From the NCBI GenBank assembly GCA_013215865.1, contig JABSQL010000409.1, positions 1-12,562 of the forward strand: 12,562 nucleotides of DNA, in the 5' to 3' direction. This DNA is from Candidatus Margulisiibacteriota bacterium. Lineage in GTDB: Bacteria; Margulisbacteria; Marinamargulisbacteria; DT-59. The translations under genes and the position numbers were made by a program. Numbering within the stretch: position 1 is the stretch's first letter; each line of letters opens with the position of its first letter. Under the pieces are notes generated by a model. The model did not search any database. It saw nothing but the letters and a program-made list of their open reading frames with translations, and was not told the origin of the DNA. This document shows, piece after piece, positions 7,336-12,562 of the stretch.

Positions 7336-8606
7336 TATTTTCCGCCTCCTGTTGGATTATTTGATGAGGGATTTGAACCTGCTTTAATCTTCCCTTTGGT
7401 TGATTTATTGAATTTATCCGGATTCTCTTTCATGTTTCTTGACATTCTGTTCCCCATATTGCCAAATCTATTTGAAGGATTACCAGATAACTTCCCACCA
7501 AGATCTTGTGCAAAAGCTTTCCCTAAATTAGACATTGTGTTCTTTCCTACATTCCATGCTCCTTTTGCACCTCCTTTTATAGCAAGATCCCTTGCTGATT
7601 TTGTAGCCATCCCAGCTCCCAAAGCCCCGATACCCGCAGCAGTGGCTACGGATGCTGTAGTTCGAGCTGTATTCATGGCCAATCTTACAAACTGATCTCC
7701 TGCGGATGAGCTCACTCCCATAAGTAACTGTGAAATAAAGGAAGGGATTGCCTTAATCAAAGCTAAAAGGGCGATAGATACCCCAATAATCGTTAAGACT
7801 TGTGGACTTGAAAATTCAAAATTATTAAACCAATTATTAATTAACTGCTCTCCTGTACCTGCCAAAAGCACAATTATGAACAATTTCATTCCAGAAGCAA
7901 CCACAAATTGTAGATACTTAACCGCATAACCCTTCGTCCATTGTGATGCACCAAACCCTAGAAGAATGATCCCAGCATTCAATATAATATGTACCTCTAT
8001 TAACGACATAAGAATAAAAGCCGCCATTAATGCAAAGATGACTATGATGACAATAGAGGCAATGAAATGGCCTAACTTTGTTACAGGATTAATTGTAAAG
8101 ATTGTGGCAACTTTTCCAGCTAGTCTGAGCCCGGTATCAAATATAGCAGTAGGGCTAATACTTCTTGCGTATTTGGTGGGGACACCAGCAGCTTGATTTG
8201 CTCTTTTACCAGTTTCTATGAAACTATTAACTATGTTTGCATTCCACCGATGTATGCCTTGTGTAAAATATGATGTAGTTTGTGAAGGATTTGAATAGAT
8301 GAGTAATGATAAGAAAAAACCGATATATAAAATACGTTTGATGATTTCGCCCGAAAATTCCTGAAAATCTGCCCCTTTTATGGCTAGTGTTATTCCTGTC
8401 CATGCAAATTCAAGGTGTGCTAATAGCCAAAATAAACTAATTGATACTTGATAAATGGCTTGAACCCATCCTTCCCCAGCTGATTGGTAGGACTTATATA
8501 TTTCCTCCAGCAAATTATCCTCTGACATAATGGCAAATACATCATTAGATAGATTTACCCATAAAATCAGAATCATGAACAGTTTTGCTATAAGACCTTT
8601 GTACAT
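7335..8606 (-). CDS. trbL: TrbL (VirB6-like) polytopic channel protein
   Basis: TrbL is the multi-pass inner-membrane platform of the T4SS. The 423-residue protein has a cleavable-looking N-terminal signal (to about residue 25). Several membrane segments follow (about 52-75, 90-105, 180-205, 208-220, 236-252 and 268-290). The TrbL signature is LLGFGASQWTKGYAVKYLQF (215-234) followed by SGMKLFIIVLLAG. The C-terminal 110 residues are hydrophilic and rich in Gly, Asn, Lys and Ser, which is typical of TrbL tails. In related systems VirB6/TrbL-class proteins are implicated as partners of entry-exclusion lipoproteins, which matters because three tiny lipoprotein genes lie just upstream. The ribosome site is weak, and a 6-codon frame ends 4 bases before the ATG. 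Confidence 0.95.
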   Translation of the reverse strand: MYKGLIAKLFMILILWVNLSNDVFAIMSEDNLLEEIYKSYQSAGEGWVQAIYQVSISLFWLLAHLEFAWTGITLAIKGADFQEFSGEIIKRILYIGFFLSLLIYSNPSQTTSYFTQGIHRWNANIVNSFIETGKRANQAAGVPTKYARSISPTAIFDTGLRLAGKVATIFTINPVTKLGHFIASIVIIVIFALMAAFILMSLIEVHIILNAGIILLGFGASQWTKGYAVKYLQFVVASGMKLFIIVLLAGTGEQLINNWFNNFEFSSPQVLTIIGVSIALLALIKAIPSFISQLLMGVSSSAGDQFVRLAMNTARTTASVATAAGIGALGAGMATKSARDLAIKGGAKGAWNVGKNTMSNLGKAFAQDLGGKLSGNPSNRFGNMGNRMSRNMKENPDKFNKSTKGKIKAGSNPSSNNPTGGGK

Positions 8607-8610
8607 TGCT

Positions 8611-8631
8611 TTATTTAACCCTTGTATTCAT
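8611..8631 (-). CDS. Possible 6-codon leader frame before trbL
   Basis: On the minus strand an ATG at 8631 opens the frame M-N-T-R-V-K-stop. It starts 2 bases after the stop codon of the third lipoprotein gene, has AGGTGA just upstream, and ends 4 bases before the trbL ATG. trbL has only AAGGG at a wide spacing. Ribosomes finishing this leader could therefore re-initiate on trbL. It may equally be chance. Confidence 0.25.
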   Translation of the reverse strand: MNTRVK

Positions 8632-8633
8632 TT

Positions 8634-8762
8634 TCACCTGATGGTTCCTATTCGCTCTTCATTCCCAACAATCGTTCTAGATTCTTCTCTTTCGCAACCT
8701 GAGGAGCCACAGAAAACCAAAATGCTCATTGCTAATACAACAAAATACTTAGTACAAATCAT
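8634..8762 (-). CDS. Tandem T4SS-associated small lipoprotein, copy 3
   Basis: This 42-residue product is the third of three paralogues at the trbK position. The ATG at 8762 is preceded by AAGGA at 9 bases; longer in-frame starts upstream lack such support. The signal is CTKYFVVLAMSILVF, followed by GSSGC with probable lipidated Cys23. The -3 residue is Ser instead of the Leu seen in copies 1 and 2, so the lipobox is degenerate. The mature tail is C-E-R-E-E-S-R-T-I-V-G-N-E-E-R-I-G-T-I-R. It shares 12 consecutive residues (S to G) with the C-terminus of TrbJ. Its start lies inside copy 2 (14-base overlap). Function is unknown. TrbK-like entry exclusion is the positional guess; a VirB7-like peptide or a lysis-type lipopeptide are alternatives. 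Confidence 0.75.
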   Translation of the reverse strand: MICTKYFVVLAMSILVFCGSSGCEREESRTIVGNEERIGTIR

Positions 8763-8883
8763 CTGAAGTAATCCTTTTTTCATCCCCAACAATTGTTCTG
8801 GATTCTTCTCTTTCACAACCACCTAAACTGCTAATGATCAATATGCTCATTGTTAATACAACAAAAAGCTTAGTATAAATCAC
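8749..8883 (-). CDS. Tandem T4SS-associated small lipoprotein, copy 2 (GTG start)
   Basis: This 44-codon gene starts at GTG (8883), which overlaps the stop of copy 1 as GTGA. GGAGGA lies 9 bases upstream. The product begins M-I-Y-T-K-L-F-V-V-L with a short hydrophobic signal and a good lipobox, SLGGC (lipidated Cys23). Only about 22 residues remain after processing: C-E-R-E-E-S-R-T-I-V-G-D-E-K-R-I-T-S-D-D-L-Y. It is a paralogue of the genes on both sides. Its small size and GTG start make it easy to miss. The last codons contain the ribosome site and ATG of copy 3. By position it resembles TrbK/Eex lipoproteins, but the mature part is about half the length of RP4 TrbK, so that role is only a hypothesis. 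Confidence 0.78.
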   Translation of the reverse strand: MIYTKLFVVLTMSILIISSLGGCEREESRTIVGDEKRITSDDLY

Positions 8884-9044
8884 TTGAAAGTATCCTCCAG
8901 TGGTATTCGTTCCTCATTCCCAACAATCGTTTTAGATTCTTCTCTTTGAGTTGAGCTTGAGCTTTCCTCATTACAACCACCTAAACTGCCAATGACCAGA
9001 ATGCTCATTGCTAATACAACAAAATACTTCATTTTTCTTTTCAT
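8880..9044 (-). CDS. Tandem T4SS-associated small lipoprotein, copy 1
   Basis: This 54-codon gene directly follows trbJ. Its ATG (9044) overlaps the trbJ stop as ATGA, and AGGAGG lies 6 bases upstream, inside the last trbJ codons. The product M-K-R-K-M-K-Y-F-V-V-L has a lipoprotein signal with lipobox SLGGC (lipidated Cys24). The mature peptide has a Ser-rich insert (NEESSSSTQ, 25-33) absent from the other copies. It then has REESKTIVGNEERI (34-47) and a short acidic end, PLEDTFK. An internal ATG at codon 5 is possible but has a poorer ribosome site. Position between the VirB5 and VirB6 genes matches trbK of RP4/Ti and eex of other P-type systems, which encode surface-exclusion lipoproteins. 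Function is inferred from this context only. Confidence 0.8.
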   Translation of the reverse strand: MKRKMKYFVVLAMSILVIGSLGGCNEESSSSTQREESKTIVGNEERIPLEDTFK

Positions 9045-9778
9045 TCGATTCCTCCTATTCGTTCTTCGTTACCAACAATGGTTCGAGATATTTCTGAGGA
9101 ATTTCGGGCATTTTCTGCATCTTGCATATCGGTTTGAGTTGCTAAATAGGCACCCTGCATTTGCATTTGTGACATCATAAGTTGTCTTAGCTTTTGGGTC
9201 TGACGTACTTGCTGTGTAGCAATCTGGTTTCCAACTTGTATCGCTTGTAGCCTTCCATGAGATGACTCACTCATTTGTTCCAACTGATTAAGAGTTTCCT
9301 CTTCATCGTTGAACTGTTGAGATTGTAGGTTCGCTGCTTTCAAACTTGCCCTTATCGTATCTTGATTGGTTCTGGACCAGACTTGATATTGGGTCACATA
9401 CCCATCGTCATTTAGCTGTAGCTGTTGGTACTTTTTATAGCCCAAGTACCGACTCGCAAACACTTCATCTATATTAGACATGGAATATGCGAGTGCATGA
9501 CCATCTTGTACAACTTGATTCAACCTCATTAGCTGATCCATTGTATTCCCCCAAATCTGGTTTGGAACGGATAAAGTATTATCTGTCATATTCTTGATAA
9601 CCTGAATCTGGTTTGCAACTTGTTGAGCTTCTTTAATAGCCACATCAATCAGTTCAATGTTATTGGCTATCTGTGTCCATTCTGTCGCTTCATATGGAAT
9701 CATTCCCATTCCAAACGAATGATCAACACTGATAGCCATTATTGAGATAGCCACAAGAATCCTAAAGATACTGTTCAT
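9041..9778 (-). CDS. trbJ: TrbJ (VirB5-like) minor pilus/channel protein
   Basis: TrbJ is a secreted periplasmic protein thought to act as a pilus-tip or assembly component, like VirB5. The 245-residue product starts at the ATG at 9778, preceded by AAAGG at 6 bases; an upstream in-frame ATG at 9799 lies deeper inside trbE. A signal peptide (about 1-23, MNSIFRILVAISIM...HSFG) precedes the TrbJ signature ATEWTQIANNIELI and a long, Gln-rich, mainly helical and probably coiled-coil body. The last residues, ISRTIVGNEERIGGIE, are unusual because nearly the same peptide ends each of the three small lipoproteins encoded next. The gene overlaps trbE by 17 bases and copy 1 by 4. Confidence 0.92.
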   Translation of the reverse strand: MNSIFRILVAISIMAISVDHSFGMGMIPYEATEWTQIANNIELIDVAIKEAQQVANQIQVIKNMTDNTLSVPNQIWGNTMDQLMRLNQVVQDGHALAYSMSNIDEVFASRYLGYKKYQQLQLNDDGYVTQYQVWSRTNQDTIRASLKAANLQSQQFNDEEETLNQLEQMSESSHGRLQAIQVGNQIATQQVRQTQKLRQLMMSQMQMQGAYLATQTDMQDAENARNSSEISRTIVGNEERIGGIE

Positions 9779-12200
9779 AAGGGACCTTTCTTGCCTCAAG
9801 CCATTTCATGGGCCATTGATGGTGATAAGTATCTCTTAGAGATTTGATGGTTTTGATGTCTTCCTTCGATGATGCACCTACAAAGGACAGAGCTATCGGA
9901 CCCAAATTGAGTTCAAATAACCTTCTTCCTTCAGAGGATAAGTAGTAGTATTGGCGTTTTGGAAGTGCATCTGAAATGATACGAATTTGTTGATCATTTA
10001 ATCCCATCATTTCGTAAAATTCTCTTGAACCAGGTTCTTTTGCTGTTGAATTGGGTAAGAGAATTTTTGTTGGACATGATTCCTTTAGAACATCCATAAT
10101 GCCGCTATTGGCTGCATCACTGAGAGACTGAGTGGCCAATATCACCGCACAGTTAGACTTGCGAAGAACTTTGAGCCATTCCCGTATCTTCGTTCTGAAA
10201 ACCGAATGACTTAACATCAACCAGGCCTCATCTAAAATAATGAGACTGGGCTGGCCCTTAAGACGTTTCTCTATACAATGAAACACATACAGTAATACAG
10301 GGATAAGGTTTTTATCGCCTAAATTCATTAACTCTTCTATTTCAAAGGTCATGAACGTCGATAGTTCCAAATTATCAGATTCACTGTCTAATAATCCCCC
10401 CATGGACCCGCTCACAGTATAATGTTCAAGTGTTTCTTGCAAGCTGGTATTCATTAGATTTGTAACAAAATCCGTTAACGTCTTAGATTCAGAGTTTCTT
10501 AAAGAATTCATGGCACTGTGGATTTCATTTCTATCTGCGGGAGATACTTTAACTTGCTGAAGTTCTATCAGTATTTCTATCCACTCCTCGGCCCATGCCT
10601 GGTCTTGATCTGTTTCAATTTTGGATAGCGGACAAAACTGTAGATTCCCCTCTTCTCCACCTATTTCGTAATGATCTCCTCCCGCCGCTAGAGTCAAAGG
10701 CAGCATTGAGTTACCTTTATCGAAAACAAACAATGAAGAATTTGGGTATCTTCTGAACTGAGCTGCAATAAGGGCTAACAGCGTTGATTTTCCTGCTCCT
10801 GTGGGTCCGAATATGAGCGTATGTCCCAAATCTCCAACATGTAAATTTAAACGAAATGGTGTAGATCCTTCTGTTGCACAATGCATTAATGCTGGTGATT
10901 CTTTTGGATAAAAAGGACAGGGATTGATTTCCCTACCCGGCCAAATTGAACTTAGGGGAAGCATGTCTGCCAAATTTAAAGTGTGAATGAGAGGCCGGCG
11001 CACATTTTGTACGCCATGTCCGGGTAAGCTTCCCAGGAATGCTTCTATCGTGTTGATTGTTTCTAACTTGCAACTAAAACCCAGATTTTGGATCTCCTTC
11101 CTGATCATTTTTGCATGTGTTTCTAAATCATCAAGATTTTCTCCCATTAAAATGACTGTTGACGTAAAATATCCAAAAACAACATCATTACGAGAAGCTT
11201 CAGATATTGCTACTTCTGTGTCATCAACCATATATAATGCATCCTGATCAATGACCCCATTCGTAGTTTTAAAAAGCTGATCTGCAAACCCTCTCACTTT
11301 TTGCTGCCACTTTCTTCTATATTTTTTAAGGTGATCAATGGCTTCTTCTGTATCCATATAAATAAATCGTGTCGACCATCTATACTGAACAGGGATTTGA
11401 TCTAACAGGGCCAATATTCCTGCCTCCGATTGATATGGAAACCCATCTATAGTGATCGCGATAATATTTTTCTCCCCTACTTTCGGATTAAGACCTCCAA
11501 TAAATTCCTGACTCCCTATCAACATATCCAAATACATCGGAATTGATGGAAGGTTAATCATATGGTTTTCACCGGTTGCACAAAAGTTTAGATATTGTAA
11601 AAGAGGTTCACTAACTTGTTTGCTATTCTCACGATCCAAATAGGGAATACTTTTCATTCTTTGGATGAGTAAGAATGATTTTAATTGGTCTTCAATTTCT
11701 GTAATCATATTTGTGAAGTAGGCTATGTTTTTTTTGGATCGGCTTTTCCCCTCATTTATTTTCCCCCCTTCCATCATGAGATCAGCTACTTTGCTTTTGC
11801 TAGAAAGTGGCGGTAAATAAGTCAAAGTCAAAACGTATATTGATTCAAAATGAATCCCTTCTGATTCAAATTGAGCACGCCTTTCATTATCAATGAGTTT
11901 TGTTATGGGATCAGGAAAACTTGAATCATCCGCATGTGGGTATTCTCTTGTCGGAATCCTTACAACATCAATATGACTCATCCAACCGGTATCCAGTCTA
12001 GAAAATACATGATTGATTCTTTGACTAACTGTATTTCGTTCTTCATTTGTCGAACTAGACAGATCATCTCCTCGGAAAAACCAACCGGCAAGTAAGCTAC
12101 CATCTTTGTTGAGCACTATTCCATCTTCAATAAGTGCCCCATAATTGAGGAGGTCCGGGAAACCCATTGCCTTATCTCGAAAGATTTTTAACTTAATCAT
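9762..12200 (-). CDS. trbE: TrbE (VirB4-like) T4SS ATPase
   Basis: TrbE is the large AAA+-type ATPase that powers pilus biogenesis and substrate transfer at the inner membrane. The 812-residue protein has the VirB4 N-terminal domain (CagE/TrbE/VirB, about 180-390). The motor domain follows, with Walker A GPTGAGKST (465-473), Walker B SLIILDEAW (652-660; Asp657, Glu658), LRKSNCAVILATQSLSDA (679-696) and PTKILLPN (710-717). The start ATG has AGGTGA just upstream, overlapping the trbD stop. The length is close to RP4 TrbE and no lesion is seen. The 3' end overlaps trbJ by 17 bases and contains its ribosome site. Confidence 0.97.
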   Translation of the reverse strand: MIKLKIFRDKAMGFPDLLNYGALIEDGIVLNKDGSLLAGWFFRGDDLSSSTNEERNTVSQRINHVFSRLDTGWMSHIDVVRIPTREYPHADDSSFPDPITKLIDNERRAQFESEGIHFESIYVLTLTYLPPLSSKSKVADLMMEGGKINEGKSRSKKNIAYFTNMITEIEDQLKSFLLIQRMKSIPYLDRENSKQVSEPLLQYLNFCATGENHMINLPSIPMYLDMLIGSQEFIGGLNPKVGEKNIIAITIDGFPYQSEAGILALLDQIPVQYRWSTRFIYMDTEEAIDHLKKYRRKWQQKVRGFADQLFKTTNGVIDQDALYMVDDTEVAISEASRNDVVFGYFTSTVILMGENLDDLETHAKMIRKEIQNLGFSCKLETINTIEAFLGSLPGHGVQNVRRPLIHTLNLADMLPLSSIWPGREINPCPFYPKESPALMHCATEGSTPFRLNLHVGDLGHTLIFGPTGAGKSTLLALIAAQFRRYPNSSLFVFDKGNSMLPLTLAAGGDHYEIGGEEGNLQFCPLSKIETDQDQAWAEEWIEILIELQQVKVSPADRNEIHSAMNSLRNSESKTLTDFVTNLMNTSLQETLEHYTVSGSMGGLLDSESDNLELSTFMTFEIEELMNLGDKNLIPVLLYVFHCIEKRLKGQPSLIILDEAWLMLSHSVFRTKIREWLKVLRKSNCAVILATQSLSDAANSGIMDVLKESCPTKILLPNSTAKEPGSREFYEMMGLNDQQIRIISDALPKRQYYYLSSEGRRLFELNLGPIALSFVGASSKEDIKTIKSLRDTYHHQWPMKWLEARKVPYEQYL

Positions 12201-12203
12201 ATT

Positions 12204-12485
12204 TCACCTATATGGCCTTGAATATGCAGGGTAATACGTCTGATAACGGATATATCTCATATACACTTTTGACATTTTGGGGTCTGCTTTTGCCATTTGT
12301 CTAAGGAGCATAATCGCCCCACTCCAAAGACCAATGCCTAATACTGCAGATACTAAAGACATACTAATAAATACCTCTGAAAACGCAATGAGACCTGAAA
12401 TGAGGACCCATTCTCGTTCTGCTCCAAATAGAAGGCTTTCGCGATTTAGAGATTTATGAATAGGGTTTTGATTAAGATCTGACAT
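12204..12485 (-). CDS. trbD: TrbD (VirB3-like) inner-membrane protein
   Basis: TrbD is a small membrane protein that works with the VirB4/TrbE ATPase, and in some systems is fused to it. The 93-residue product has the family opening NPIHKSLNRESLLFGAERE (7-25). It continues with a hydrophobic region that can form one or two membrane helices (about 27-60) and a basic C-terminus with KVYMRYIRYQTYYPA. The ATG lies one base after the trbC stop, and only three bases separate the TrbD stop from the TrbE start. The ribosome site is not obvious, so translation may be coupled to trbC. Confidence 0.93.
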   Translation of the reverse strand: MSDLNQNPIHKSLNRESLLFGAEREWVLISGLIAFSEVFISMSLVSAVLGIGLWSGAIMLLRQMAKADPKMSKVYMRYIRYQTYYPAYSRPYR

Positions 12486-12486
12486 G

Positions 12487-12562
12487 CTAGATTATCGCGC
12501 CACTAGTTCCAAAAAGGGTTGATAATACTGACCCAGAAGCAACCAACAAAGCAACCACCAAC
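12487..12562 (-). CDS. trbC: TrbC pilin, C-terminal fragment (cut by window edge)
   Basis: Only the last 24 codons lie in the window; the frame is open to the right edge. The visible end is strongly hydrophobic, L-V-V-A-L-L-V-A-S-G-S-V-L-S-T-L-F-G, followed by T-S-G-A-I-I and the stop. This fits the second membrane helix and C-terminus of a VirB2/TrbC propilin. Its place immediately before trbD agrees with the conserved trbC-D-E order. In RP4 the pilin is trimmed after a Gly near the C-terminus and circularised by TraF. Here Gly residues in FGTSGAII are candidate joining sites. Confidence 0.8.
   Translation of the reverse strand, partial: LVVALLVASGSVLSTLFGTSGAII

Larger units (their letters stand above)
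8634..9044 (-). repeat. Tandem array of three diverged lipoprotein genes
   Basis: Three units begin at 9044, 8883 and 8762 (161-bp and 121-bp steps). They share a well-conserved block encoding F-V-V-L-x-M-S-I-L (near 9001-9026, 8843-8867 and 8722-8747 on the plus strand) and a second block encoding the S-R/K-T-I-V-G tail. The units differ by a 9-codon insertion after the lipidated Cys in copy 1 and by the sequence at the 3' ends. The array is too diverged to be a fresh duplication and too similar to be chance. Confidence 0.85.

Noticed and set aside
7231..7695. 154-codon plus-strand open frame across the trbF/trbL junction
   Set aside because: It is antisense to the well-supported trbF and trbL genes, is rich in Phe and Pro as expected of a reverse-frame shadow, and has no recognisable domain.
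8763..8822. N-terminal extension of lipoprotein copy 3 to 62 residues
   Set aside because: The extra 20 codons read through the tail of copy 2 in another frame. The ATG at 8762 has a well-spaced AAGGA and gives a proper lipoprotein signal that aligns with the paralogues.
8634..9044. CRISPR-like or simple satellite array
   Set aside because: The repeats are coding, unequal in spacing and diverged at synonymous sites; they are paralogous genes.
9779..9799. Upstream start of TrbJ giving 252 residues
   Set aside because: The ATG at 9778 has AAAGG at 6 bases and begins the signal peptide directly. The extra MRQERSL lies deeper in trbE and would put charged residues ahead of the signal without a better ribosome site.

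Overview
The window is part of the conjugation operon of an IncP/Ti-like (Trb-type) type IV secretion system (T4SS), read entirely on the minus strand, with one lipoprotein gene downstream of it. The DNA is AT-rich. Proteins with signal peptides, lipoboxes and a VirB9/VirB10-type outer core point to a Gram-negative (diderm) bacterium, most likely proteobacterial. I cannot name the species. The segment could be an integrative conjugative element or a plasmid; no relaxase, replication or integrase gene lies inside the window.

In transcription order, from high to low coordinates, the genes are: the end of trbC (pilin), trbD (VirB3), trbE (VirB4 ATPase), trbJ (VirB5), three tiny tandem lipoprotein genes at the trbK position, trbL (VirB6), trbF (VirB8), trbG (VirB9), trbH (lipoprotein), trbI (VirB10), a 108-bp spacer with inverted repeats, traG (VirD4 coupling ATPase) and traF (S26 pilin-maturation protease). 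The order C-D-E-J-K-L-F-G-H-I is that of Ti-plasmid and ICE trb operons, not of RP4. Almost every junction overlaps by 1-17 bases or is separated by only a few, so translation is probably coupled along the operon. Beyond traF, after 98 bp, lies a gene for a 466-residue lipoprotein with internalin-like leucine-rich repeats (LRRs), followed by a hairpin that is a plausible terminator.

Together the genes supply the pilus (TrbC, matured by TraF; TrbJ as a minor component), the energy-coupling ATPases (TrbE, TraG), the inner-membrane platform (TrbD, TrbL, TrbF) and the envelope-spanning core (TrbG, TrbH, TrbI). TrbB, the relaxase and the rest of TrbC would lie outside the window.

The most unusual part is 8634-9100. 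Three paralogous lipoprotein genes of 54, 44 and 42 codons are chained by overlapping start and stop codons. Each ends in a tail close to S-R-T-I-V-G-N-E-E-R-I, and the upstream VirB5-like protein TrbJ ends in the same tail. Between trbJ and the third copy, 12 codons of this tail differ at five positions, all synonymous. This suggests selection on the peptide and a functional link between TrbJ and the lipoproteins.
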